6,091 bases of DNA, from the NCBI RefSeq assembly GCF_938045775.1, contig NZ_CALIBH010000140.1, positions 1-6,091 of the forward strand, read 5' to 3'. Both the position numbers and the translations under genes were made by a program. Of the stretch, positions 1 to 5,936 are shown in pieces; positions within the stretch are counted from its first letter, which is position 1, and every line of letters starts with the position of its first letter. The notes under the pieces are model-generated. The model was given only the letters and a program-made list of their open reading frames with translations. It was not told where the DNA came from and ran no database searches. Source of the stretch: an uncultured Campylobacter sp. (lineage in GTDB: Bacteria; Campylobacterota; Campylobacteria; Campylobacterales; Campylobacteraceae).

Positions 1-115
1 AGCCTCGTGAAGTGGAATAATCGGGAATTATTCGAATAAATATGGCGCAGAGTATCGCCGCCAGAAGCAGCGTGCCGGCTAGGGCTTTAAATTTAATAGA
101 CCTGTAGAATTTCAT
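1..115 (-). CDS. N-terminus of a paralogue of the 275-residue membrane-anchored protein (cut by window edge)
   Basis: The minus strand from ATG at 115-113 is open to the window edge and gives 38 residues beginning MKFYRSIKFKALAG and ending FIRIIPDYSTSRG. The protein encoded at 312-1139 begins MKFRKLKFKILAA and has FIRIVPDYSTSRG at the same place, so the two are clear paralogues; this copy has about five extra residues in the hydrophobic segment. The N-terminus is basic and then hydrophobic, as in a signal anchor or signal peptide, so the body should lie in the periplasm. The start is supported by AAAAGGA (121-127) five bases upstream, the same arrangement as in the complete paralogue, and by the ATGA overlap with the preceding coding fragment, which suggests translational coupling. 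Function is unknown. The rest of the gene lies outside the window. Confidence 0.85.
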   Translation of the reverse strand, partial: MKFYRSIKFKALAGTLLLAAILCAIFIRIIPDYSTSRG

Positions 116-305
116 ATCAGTCCTTTTCTATCCATCCATTCGTTAGAGGCTAATTCTTTCGGGCCCGGAGGAGTTTGTTTGCCCCACAAATAATAACTCA
201 ATATATCGGCTCCGTAATTGCCCTCTAAGTCTAATCTTAGATCAGTTTCTTTTTTTGCTCATCCCTTATCCTTTTTCGGTTAAATTCGTTAAGATAAAGC
301 TTCGA
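112..305 (-). pseudogene. Frameshifted 3' fragment, possibly the tail of a third family member
   Basis: The minus strand 258-112 reads an open 48-residue stretch (ETDLRLDLEGNYGADI, then TPPGPKELASNEWMDRKGLI) that looks like genuine protein. Its TGA overlaps the next ATG as ATGA. Upstream the reading continues in another frame (305-240: KLYLNEFNRKRIRDEQKK), and the two join at an A7 run (250-256), where A AAA AAG is a classic -1 slippery heptamer. The joined sequence resembles the tail of the 275-residue protein: LNE, a basic stretch, DLEGNYGADI against DNCGNIDFDI, then a P..EL..W ending. No start codon was found for the upstream frame, so a gene remnant is the simplest reading. Alternatively AAGGATAAGGG before ATG at 262-260 starts a peptide MSKK that would enter the long frame if the run lost one A, giving a protein of about 50 residues. 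Fragment status is fairly likely; the homology is weak and judged by eye. Confidence 0.5.
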
Positions 306-311
306 CTAACT

Positions 312-1139
312 TTATCCGCCGTGAATCCACATATCCAGCTCCTGTTCCGCCGGGGCTTTGATATCAAAATCTATATTTCCGCAATTATCGTATGAGAATT
401 TACGTCGCAGATTTTTCATATGGGTATAAGCCAAGACTTCGTTAAGGCTTTCTAAGTTCTCATATCCGTTTTTTATTCGCATTAAATTTTCTTTGCTTTT
501 GATTTTTGTTAAATCTTCTTTATTGTTAAGCTCGATATACCAACTTATATAACCAGGTCTAGCATAATTCACAAAAAATTTATTCTCTTTTATTAAAAAT
601 GATTTTTCTAAAAACATTTTTCCACCATGAAGCGGATTTTTCTCTTCCGATAAGATAATAGGCTGTCTAAAGCCCAAAATTTCATCCTTATATACAAAAT
701 ATTTTGATAGATCGGAGATATCTATTTGCGTCTTGTCTTTTATCTCATAATCAAAACTCTTTCTGTCGGTATTTTCAACTAAAAAATCAAACCAGTTTTC
801 TTCATTGAAATCGCCGATTAGATAGAGCTTGGAGATGCGCGCCGTATAAAAACTATGGCCGAAATTTTTTATATCGTGCTCATCGATAATGGTATTTCGC
901 AAAATTTCATAGTCGTAATATCTTTTAAAATAATTTATAGCGGCATTTTGAAGCAATTCTTCGTTGCTTAAAACTCTATTCTCTTTTAAACAATACCCCT
1001 GTTGATATTTGTTATAGCCAAAGATAGAAACGACAGCAAAACCTCGCGAAGTGGAGTAATCTGGTACGATGCGGATAAATGCGGCACAGAAAAGTAGCGC
1101 TGCGGCTAGGATTTTAAATTTAAGTTTGCGAAATTTCAT
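312..1139 (-). CDS. Unrecognised membrane-anchored or exported protein, 275 residues
   Basis: I do not recognise this family. Residues 1-9 are basic (MKFRKLKFK) and about 10-25 are hydrophobic, fitting a signal anchor or signal peptide. There is no good lipobox, since Phe precedes Cys18. The remaining 250 or so residues are polar, rich in Lys, Glu, Asn, Tyr and Phe, with no further membrane segment, so a periplasmic domain is inferred. Two cysteines outside the leader (GYCLKEN near residue 50 and DNCGN near 253) could form a disulfide. I see no catalytic motif. The start is set by AAAGGA (1145-1150) five bases upstream. The gene is visibly more A+T-rich than the ABC and DUF4139 genes. A paralogue begins at 115 downstream with a broken fragment between, so this looks like a tandem family locus. 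Such arrays occur among immunity genes and lipoprotein families, but nothing here assigns either role. Confidence 0.85.
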   Translation of the reverse strand: MKFRKLKFKILAAALLFCAAFIRIVPDYSTSRGFAVVSIFGYNKYQQGYCLKENRVLSNEELLQNAAINYFKRYYDYEILRNTIIDEHDIKNFGHSFYTARISKLYLIGDFNEENWFDFLVENTDRKSFDYEIKDKTQIDISDLSKYFVYKDEILGFRQPIILSEEKNPLHGGKMFLEKSFLIKENKFFVNYARPGYISWYIELNNKEDLTKIKSKENLMRIKNGYENLESLNEVLAYTHMKNLRRKFSYDNCGNIDFDIKAPAEQELDMWIHGG

Positions 1140-1144
1140 AACGA

Positions 1145-1526
1145 TCCTTTAAATGCTGCCAGCGAAGCAAACGCATACTTCGCCGCCCGTTAAATTTATA
1201 CCTTTGCTCCGCGTTCATCGTCCTGAGCTTTTTAAATTCGAGATAAATTTCGCGATGCTCAAAGTTTTTCTACCCGCGCCAAAACCCCTTTGCATCGCAA
1301 AATTTCATATCTCGCGCTGCTAAATTTTAAATCGTCGCAACATTTAAATTTTTGGTTCTCGCAGCGCTTAAATTTTACTCGGCGCGGCGCGTAAAATTCA
1401 GTGGTGCGGCGCCAAAAATTTCAGATAAATTCTAAAGCCGCGCCTTAGTTTTATGCCCGCAAAATTTAGCCGCATCGTAAAAGCTACTCCGCTTTGCAAA
1501 ATTTAGCCGCGCCGCGCCAAAGCTGG
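1145..1526. other. Intergenic region without a gene
   Basis: No convincing reading frame was found on either strand. The stretch alternates A/T tracts (AAATTT, TAAAATTT) with GC-rich blocks. GCAAAATTTAGCCGC occurs twice as a direct repeat (1459-1473 and 1496-1510). AATTTTAC (1371-1378) can pair with GTAAAATT (1391-1398) around a 12-base GC-rich loop, echoing the hairpins of the 3.2-3.4 kb array. No T-run terminator after the DUF4139 gene was identified. Confidence 0.7.
1195..1200 (-). promoter_or_regulatory. Candidate -10 box for the 275-residue gene
   Basis: TATAAA (followed by TTT) lies about 55 bases upstream of the start codon on the minus strand, in the A+T-rich style of Campylobacter sigma-70 promoters, where the -35 is poorly conserved. 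The inferred leader would contain GCGAAG/CTTCGC (1162-1167 with 1178-1183), a 6-bp hairpin with a 10-base loop. It is inferred from sequence only, and no clear -35 was seen. Confidence 0.3.
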
Positions 1527-2963
1527 TTACTTCTTCGGTTTGCTTAGCTCATAGCCGAAGTGGATCTTTTTGCTCTCGCCCGGCTTTAGCTCAAAGTCCC
1601 AGCTAAGCAGTCCGTCCTTGCCGAGGCTGCTCTGCTCGGGCGAGTTTTTCAGCGCGACCTTTACGTCCTCATGCGTCGAAACGGGCGCTCGCTCTTGCAA
1701 AACCACGTTCCAAGCGCGCTTGGAGCCGTTTTTGATCTCGTAGTCCCAAGCCATGGAATTTTTACTTTCGCCGCCGAAAAAGGAGTTTTTCGTGAAGTTG
1801 TTCGCCTGCTCTTTTTTGACTTCGATCAGGCTGTTTTTACCCAAGTACGCCGTAGCCTCCGCGTTTGCGGCAAAACCTAGATGCACGAGCCCGATCTGCA
1901 CGCCGTCGAGCTTTATTAGCGTTTCGCTCTCCTCTATGCTTCTTTCGGGGATAAATTTAGCCCGCACGTAGGCTGCCTCGCTGCCGTAGCCGTCGATGAT
2001 CAGATCAAATTTCGCATCCAGGCTCTGTTTATCGAAGCTAAACTCGCCCGCCTCGCCCGCTTTGAGGCTTACGCCGCTGATTTTCCACACCTTTGAGAGC
2101 GAGCTTTCGATATTCGCGCCCGTCCTTGCATACGACGATCTAGCCTCCGCCGCGGGCGCCCTCTGCATATCCGCCACCTCTAGCATCACGTCCTTTTTAT
2201 AAGCCGCCGCGGGCGCCGGCTTTGCAGGCTCGCCCTCGTACCATGGATAAAACGGCTGCGGCGCGGTCTGCGAGGAGTATTCGTAAGGATACAGCGCGAT
2301 CGTTAAATTTGCTAGCTCCGCGTTTAGCGGATTTTGCACCGAGAGTTTTTGCGCGACCTCGATTTTACCGCTTGCAAGATCTGCAGAGAGCTCGTTGTGC
2401 GTGTAGGCGCTTACGTCAACGGGGTAATTGATCTTAACGAAGCTCGGATCGCAGCCGAAGTTCGCGTTTAAGCGACGCTCGTTCTTGATCCGGTATTTTG
2501 AAATTTTCTCTTTGAGCTTTCCGATTTGTTCGTCAGTCTTTGAAATTTCACCCGCTACGAGCAAGACCTCGTCGTAAACTTTTTGCGAATCCGCCTTTAG
2601 GCTCGCTAGGCTTCTATCTTTTAGGCTTGTAAAATCGCTTAAAAAGCGCTGCTGCGCCTTAAGCGCGACCAGGCGGTCGCTTAGCTCGCGCAGGCTCTTT
2701 TCGTCCGCCTCTTTTTTGGCGAATTCCGCGTTTTTCACGGGCTCGCTATCATCCAAAGACAATTCGCGCACTTCGCAAGAGCCCGCGATCTCGATGCTGC
2801 GGATATCCAAGTACTCCGGCACGTTCACGCTGAAGTTTGATTTTTGCGCGCCGAAGTTTTGGTACAAGAAGGCGGAGTTCGCGTAGATCTCAAGGCTATT
2901 TTCCTGCGCGCTTAAATTTACGGCAAGCGCCGCCGCTGCGCTTAAAAGCACTATTTTTTTCAT
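1527..2963 (-). CDS. Exported DUF4139/DUF4140 (MuiA-family) protein
   Basis: The 478-residue product starts with a signal peptide (MKKIVLLSAAAALAVNLSA, likely cleaved after Ala19), so it should be periplasmic or surface-exposed. Residues about 22-75 (LEIYANSAFLYQNF, then NVPEYLDIRSIEIAGSCEV) match the N-terminal DUF4140-like domain. Residues about 78-165 are charged and helical and probably form a coiled coil. The rest is the DUF4139 beta-rich region, with NPLNAELANLTIALYPYEYS near 211-230, a Pro/Ala-rich insert at about 240-275, and the typical ending WDYEIKNGSKRAWNV, then GLLSWDFELKPGESKKIHFG. The family (TIGR02231, mucoidy-inhibitor MuiA-like) has no established biochemical role. The length is somewhat below the 500-600 residues common in the family. 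The start is supported by AAGGAG (2969-2974), five bases upstream. It appears monocistronic. Family assignment is from recalled motifs. Confidence 0.88.
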   Translation of the reverse strand: MKKIVLLSAAAALAVNLSAQENSLEIYANSAFLYQNFGAQKSNFSVNVPEYLDIRSIEIAGSCEVRELSLDDSEPVKNAEFAKKEADEKSLRELSDRLVALKAQQRFLSDFTSLKDRSLASLKADSQKVYDEVLLVAGEISKTDEQIGKLKEKISKYRIKNERRLNANFGCDPSFVKINYPVDVSAYTHNELSADLASGKIEVAQKLSVQNPLNAELANLTIALYPYEYSSQTAPQPFYPWYEGEPAKPAPAAAYKKDVMLEVADMQRAPAAEARSSYARTGANIESSLSKVWKISGVSLKAGEAGEFSFDKQSLDAKFDLIIDGYGSEAAYVRAKFIPERSIEESETLIKLDGVQIGLVHLGFAANAEATAYLGKNSLIEVKKEQANNFTKNSFFGGESKNSMAWDYEIKNGSKRAWNVVLQERAPVSTHEDVKVALKNSPEQSSLGKDGLLSWDFELKPGESKKIHFGYELSKPKK

Positions 2964-2988
2964 TTTTGCTCCTTAAAAATTTTACGTA

Positions 2989-2994
2989 ATTGTA
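2989..2994 (-). promoter_or_regulatory. Candidate -10 box for the DUF4139 gene
   Basis: TACAAT on the minus strand lies about 15 bases upstream of the AAGGAG ribosome-binding site, with A/T-rich DNA further upstream. This gives a short leader. No -35 is evident, as is usual for Campylobacter sigma-70 promoters, so this is a tentative call. Confidence 0.3.
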
Positions 2995-3031
2995 ACGATA
3001 AATTTTGATTTTTATGCTTAAAATTTGGAGC

Positions 3032-3079
3032 AAATTTTAAAATTTCGGCTTCGCCGCTCGCTTTGAAATTTTAAAATTT
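3032..3079. repeat. Pair of A/T palindromes able to form a long hairpin
   Basis: AAATTTTAAAATTTC at 3032-3046 is followed after 18 bases by its exact reverse complement at 3065-3079. The arms could form a 15-bp stem, or each arm could fold on itself because its 14-base core is palindromic. It lies 70-115 bases upstream of the DUF4139 start. A regulatory role is possible but unproven. Confidence 0.6.
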
Positions 3080-3196
3080 AGCCGCCGTAAAAACTCCGCC
3101 GCAGAGGCTAAAATTTTACCGCTACTAGCGCCATATAAGCTTTATCGCTCGCACAGCCGAAGCGATGAAATTTTAAAATTTCAAAGCTTCTATTTT

Positions 3197-3296
3197 GAGG
3201 ACGAGCTTTGCTCATCCGCGAAGTAAAACCGATAAATTTTAAAATTTTACGTAGTAAAATTTCTGTAACTTTAGGCGAGCGAAGCAATGCGAAAGA
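3197..3296. repeat. Modular intergenic repeat, copy 1
   Basis: The unit reads, on the plus strand: hairpin GGACGAGC-TTT-GCTCATCC (3199-3217, one mismatch), linker GCGAAGTAAAACCGATAAA, hairpin AAATTTTAC-GTA-GTAAAATTT (3242-3262, perfect 9-bp stem), then linker GTAACTTTAGG (3265-3275) and GCGAGCGAAGC. The same blocks recur in order at 3501-3600. It lies between two minus-strand genes and encodes nothing convincing. Confidence 0.65.
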
Positions 3297-3313
3297 AGCG
3301 CGGGGCGCTTCTT
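3293..3313. repeat. Perfect 9-bp hairpin inside the array
   Basis: AAGAAGCGC (3293-3301) pairs exactly with GCGCTTCTT (3305-3313) around GGG. It sits between array copies 1 and 2. No T run follows on the plus strand. On the minus strand it lies roughly 320 bases beyond the ABC operon, so it is not an obvious terminator. Confidence 0.6.
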
Positions 3314-3341
3314 AGCCTTCGCGAGAAATAGTAAAGCTCCC

Positions 3342-3440
3342 TGTCGCAGCGGCGGCTTGGCTGTCGCAAGAAGTAAAACAATAAATTTTAAAATTTTGCG
3401 CAGCAAAATTTCTGACTATCTTTCGCGGAGACTTCGCAAG
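3342..3440. repeat. Modular intergenic repeat, copy 2 (diverged)
   Basis: AAGTAAAAC (3371-3379) lies exactly 150 bases after the same box in copy 1. It is followed by AATAAA and a perfect 9-bp hairpin AAATTTTGC-GCA-GCAAAATTT (3391-3411), which keeps the copy 1 fold while changing one base pair and the loop. The block corresponding to the first hairpin (GTCGCAGCGGCGGCTTGGC) is badly degraded, and the GTAACTTTAGG linker is changed to GACTATCTTTCG. Confidence 0.5.
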
Positions 3441-3455
3441 CGTCTTAACGCTTGC
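3436..3455. repeat. Perfect 8-bp hairpin inside the array
   Basis: GCAAGCGT (3436-3443) pairs exactly with ACGCTTGC (3448-3455) around the tetraloop CTTA. It is one of several GC-rich stems between array copies 2 and 3. Confidence 0.6.
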
Positions 3456-3478
3456 TCGTATTGCTCCGCTCAGGTGCA

Positions 3479-3496
3479 GGGAGCGCTTGCGCTCCC
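3479..3496. repeat. GC-rich hairpin inside the array
   Basis: GGGAGCGC (3479-3486) pairs with GCGCTCCC (3489-3496). The two-base gap means about 7 bp would form around a four-base loop. A related GGGAGC-GAA-GCTCCC stem occurs in copy 3 at 3582-3596. Confidence 0.6.
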
Positions 3497-3500
3497 GCTC

Positions 3501-3600
3501 GCAAGGACGAGCTGTACCCTTCCGCGAAGTAAAAACGATAAAAATGCAGGCGCTAGCCTGCCGTAACTTTAGGTGGGTCGAGGGAGCGAAGCTCCCCGTC
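3501..3600. repeat. Modular intergenic repeat, copy 3
   Basis: This copy shares TCCGCGAAGTAAAA(A)CGATAAA (3521-3542, one difference from 3215-3236 of copy 1) and the exact linker GTAACTTTAGG (3563-3573). Between them the A/T hairpin of copies 1 and 2 is replaced by an unrelated GC hairpin GCAGGC-GCTA-GCCTGC (3546-3561). The unit ends with GGGAGC-GAA-GCTCCC (3582-3596). Its first hairpin (3505-3523) is decayed on the right arm. The box GCAAGGACGAGCTGT restarts exactly 100 bases later at 3601. Confidence 0.65.
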
Positions 3601-3633
3601 GCAAGGACGAGCTGTGCTCGTCCGCGAAGTTAA
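3601..3633. repeat. Modular intergenic repeat, partial copy 4
   Basis: GCAAGGACGAGCTGT, GCTCGTCC and GCGAAGTTAAG repeat the first third of the unit and stop right at the 3' end of the ATPase gene. This copy has the only intact version of the first hairpin (8-bp stem, 3605-3623). Confidence 0.65.
3605..3623 (-). terminator. Hairpin just beyond the ABC operon (terminator or mRNA 3'-end structure)
   Basis: On the minus strand GGACGAGC and GCTCGTCC form a perfect 8-bp stem with a three-base loop, starting 12 bases after the ATPase stop codon. The following bases are TTGCGACGG rather than a T run, so it does not look like a standard intrinsic terminator. It could be a 3'-stabilising stem or a Rho-assisted end. 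It is also part of the repeat array. Confidence 0.35.
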
Positions 3634-3635
3634 GA

Positions 3636-4412
3636 TCAAAACGGATACGTCAAGCAACACACCCTGCCGACCTTTTCGTTGTAGCTGACGTCGAGCTTCA
3701 GATCGTATAGTTTGCTTAAAATTTCGCTCTTTATGATCTGCTCGGCTTTGCCGTATGCGACCTCGCCGCCGCTTTTTACGAGCGCGACGTATCCGCCTAA
3801 AAGCAGCGCAAAGTCGGGATTGTGCGTGGCTAAAACGACGGTGTAGCCGTCTTTTAAAAGCTCCTTCGTGGCGCGGAGGAATTTGTATTGGTTGGCAAAA
3901 TCTAGCGCCGAGGTCGGCTCGTCGAAGATCACGATCTTAGGCTCGCTGCAAAGGGCGCGCGCGATGGACGCCATCTGCCTCTGGCCGCCGCTTAGGCGCG
4001 TGATGATCTTGTCTTTTAGGTGCCAAATTTCAAGCATTTTCATGTAGCGCTGCGCGAGCTTGTAGTCGTTTTCGCTCGGCTGCGAAAAGATCCCGATATG
4101 TGCCGTGCGCCCCATCAGGACATATTCGAAGACGCTGTAGTCGTACTCGCAGACCTCGCTTTGCGAGACGTAGCCGATGATCTCGGCGCGCCCTTTGGCG
4201 CTGAGGCTCGCCATATCCTTGCCGTCTATTGAAATTTTACCGCGCAGGGGCTCAAGCGTGCCGCTAATTAAATTTAAAAGCGTCGATTTGCCCGCGCCGT
4301 TTTGCCCCAAAATCGTCAGCATCGCGCCCGCTTCGAGGTTTAAGTTCACGTCGCGCAGCGTTAGAGGGGCGGATTTTACGTAGCCGAAGTCTAAGCTCTC
4401 AACCCTAACCAT
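3636..4412 (-). CDS. FecE/BtuD-type ABC transporter ATPase
   Basis: This 258-residue protein is the cytoplasmic ATPase that powers uptake through the FecCD-type permease encoded just upstream. All core motifs are intact: Walker A GQNGAGKST (36-44), Q-loop Gln84 (YVSQ), signature LSGGQ (140-144), Walker B IVIFDEPT (160-167) with catalytic Glu165, D-loop SALD (168-171) and switch His197. The length is normal for the family. The ATG overlaps the permease stop by 8 bases, and its ribosome-binding site (AAGGAA, 4418-4423) lies inside the permease gene, so translation is probably coupled. The stretch YSVFEYVLMGRTAHIGIFSQ is typical of the iron-chelate/cobalamin branch; a similar stretch, as I recall it, occurs in Haemophilus MolC (molybdate), so substrate cannot be fixed. 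The C-terminus carries an unusual Cys-Cys (252-253). Confidence 0.95.
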   Translation of the reverse strand: MVRVESLDFGYVKSAPLTLRDVNLNLEAGAMLTILGQNGAGKSTLLNLISGTLEPLRGKISIDGKDMASLSAKGRAEIIGYVSQSEVCEYDYSVFEYVLMGRTAHIGIFSQPSENDYKLAQRYMKMLEIWHLKDKIITRLSGGQRQMASIARALCSEPKIVIFDEPTSALDFANQYKFLRATKELLKDGYTVVLATHNPDFALLLGGYVALVKSGGEVAYGKAEQIIKSEILSKLYDLKLDVSYNEKVGRVCCLTYPF

Positions 4413-5397
4413 TTAGCTTCCTTTTGTTTTTAAGCAGGATGAATATAAAAAATAGCGTGCCGATAAAGCCCGTAAGCACGCCTAGCGGGATCTCGCTTTG
4501 ATTTATGCTGCGCGCTACGTCATCTACGATGAGCACGAAGATCGCGCTTAAAAATATGCTCGCGGGGATCGCCTTGGTGTTGCTCACGCCCACGATCATG
4601 CGCGTTAGATGCGGCATCAAAAGCCCCACCCACGCGACTATGCCGCTGATACACACGCTGCTTGCGGTTAGCAGCGTCGCGCAGACGATGATGATGCCCC
4701 GCTCCAGCACGACGTTTACGCCGAGCTTCGCCGCGGTCGCATCGCCCATGGATAGGACGTTTATGCGGTAGCTCATCAGCACCAAGATAGCGATACAAAC
4801 CCCCATCACCGGCGCTATCATCGCTAGCACGGAGGGATCGACCTTCGCGAGGCTTCCTAGCTGCCAATACACGATGTCTGCAAGCTTCGTCTCGGGATCT
4901 GCCATAAATTTTAAAAATCCGATCAGCGCGCCCATCAGACCGCTTACGATGATGCCGGCAAGCACAAGCATTATGGTGGCGCTTGAACGCAGCGCGCGCG
5001 TGATCAGAAGCGTAATGCAAACCGCCGCGAGCCCGAAAACAAAGGCGAAAAGCTGGATCAAAAGGATATTTAGATCAAGCAGGATCGCGATGGCCGCACC
5101 CACGCAAGCTCCAGCGCTGACGCCTAAAAGATCGGGCGAGACGAGCTGGTTTTTAAAGACGCCCTGATACGCCGTGCCGCTGATGCCCAGCGCCGCGCCC
5201 ACGAGCACTGCGGCGATGATACGCGGCAGGCGCACCTGCATGACGACGTTGTGGACGTTTTGCGCTACTTCGCCGCCGCTTAGCGCTTTTAGCACCTCGG
5301 TGATGCTTAAGCCGAAACGCCCTATACAAAGCGATATCGCAATCGTCGCAATCGTCGCTAGTATCAGCAGCACGAGCATAAATTTAAAATTTTTCAT
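4405..5397 (-). CDS. FecCD/BtuC-family ABC transporter permease
   Basis: This 330-residue integral membrane protein is the transmembrane half of a type II importer. It probably works as a homodimer with the ATPase encoded downstream, taking ligand from a periplasmic binding protein. It shows about nine to ten hydrophobic segments and the family landmarks in order: RLPR (56-59), GAALGISGTAYQGVFKNQL (67-85), PDLLGVSAGA (88-97), GDATAAKLGVNV (218-229, the coupling region), GIVAWVGLLMPH (252-263) and EIPLGVLTGFIGTLFF (302-317). Its length is normal. The ATG has AAGGG (5403-5407) five bases upstream. It is the first gene of the operon, and no binding-protein gene lies within 690 bases upstream or directly downstream. 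The substrate is probably a ferric siderophore, haem or cobalamin, with molybdate less likely. No Fur-like site or cobalamin riboswitch was recognised. Confidence 0.95.
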   Translation of the reverse strand: MKNFKFMLVLLILATIATIAISLCIGRFGLSITEVLKALSGGEVAQNVHNVVMQVRLPRIIAAVLVGAALGISGTAYQGVFKNQLVSPDLLGVSAGACVGAAIAILLDLNILLIQLFAFVFGLAAVCITLLITRALRSSATIMLVLAGIIVSGLMGALIGFLKFMADPETKLADIVYWQLGSLAKVDPSVLAMIAPVMGVCIAILVLMSYRINVLSMGDATAAKLGVNVVLERGIIIVCATLLTASSVCISGIVAWVGLLMPHLTRMIVGVSNTKAIPASIFLSAIFVLIVDDVARSINQSEIPLGVLTGFIGTLFFIFILLKNKRKLNG

Positions 5398-5561
5398 ACC
5401 TTCCCTTGCTTTAAATTTTATCTTTTGCCTTAAATTTAATCTTTGAAATTTCGCCTCATCGAAACCCGCTTAAAATTCCGCCTTCCGGCTCGTAGGCGAA
5501 AGGCTTGCGGTAAAATTCTTTCGTGATAGCTCCAAGATCAATATTTCAGAAAAGATCCGGA

Positions 5562-5639
5562 TGAAAATTTTAGCCGTCTGTAAGATTTGTAGTGACGTCC
5601 TCGCGCTCGTGTGGTCTCAGCCGAAAATGTTTGTAGGCG
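5562..5639 (-). repeat. Inverted duplication, left arm
   Basis: Read on the minus strand the arm goes CGCCT (5639-5635), ACATTTTC (5630-5623), GAGACCACA (5618-5610), AAATC (5588-5584), then ACAG and ATTTT. The same words in the same order occur on the plus strand at 5706-5800. Spacing differs between arms, so this is an old duplication. Neither arm is recognised as a known mobile element. Confidence 0.5.
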
Positions 5640-5705
5640 CAGCATAGACGCACTTTTGCTGCACCGCCTCAAGCTGCGAAACGCAGGACTTGACAGCAGA
5701 GCCTC

Positions 5706-5800
5706 CGCCTCGCACGACATTTTCTATCGATGATGACGCAGAGACCACAGCGGCTTTGATTTATGCATCTAAATCCTTAAACAGATGTGGCATTTTAGCA
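5706..5800 (+). repeat. Inverted duplication, right arm
   Basis: On the plus strand: CGCCT (5706-5710), ACATTTTC (5717-5724), GAGACCACA (5741-5749), AAATC (5771-5775), ACAG (5781-5784) and ATTTT (5792-5796). This mirrors the left arm with a spacer of about 66 bases. Translation of both arms gives TFS...AETT, but no complete protein is evident, so shared coding ancestry is only a possibility. Confidence 0.5.
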
Positions 5801-5936
5801 CATATCATATTAAATTTTTATGATTTCGGCTTTCATATACGAGCGAAATTTAATGGCGTGCAGCTCCGTGTAATAAGGCTTTTAAGCGAAATTTAGCTTG
5901 CGGATTTCAGATGAGCGCCTACGAAATTTACGCCAA

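Noticed and set aside
3357..3566. 69-residue plus-strand open frame
   Set aside because: It runs through the hairpin array, reads repeat DNA, and has no convincing start signal.
3197..3633. CRISPR array
   Set aside because: The repeats are imperfect, unevenly spaced at 100-156 bases, and built of several hairpins. There are no uniform short repeats with unique spacers and no cas genes.
4520..5020. 166-residue minus-strand open frame inside the permease gene
   Set aside because: It is an out-of-frame shadow of the permease, rich in Arg, His and Ala, with no domain character.
5398..5560. Possible cobalamin or molybdenum-cofactor riboswitch ahead of the permease
   Set aside because: No B12-box-like core or other recognised riboswitch core was found. 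Only weak stems are present.
5538..5896. Two short open frames, 60 residues on the minus strand (5538-5720) and 68 residues on the plus strand (5690-5896)
   Set aside because: Neither has a ribosome-binding site or recognisable protein character. They overlap on opposite strands and coincide with the arms of the inverted duplication.
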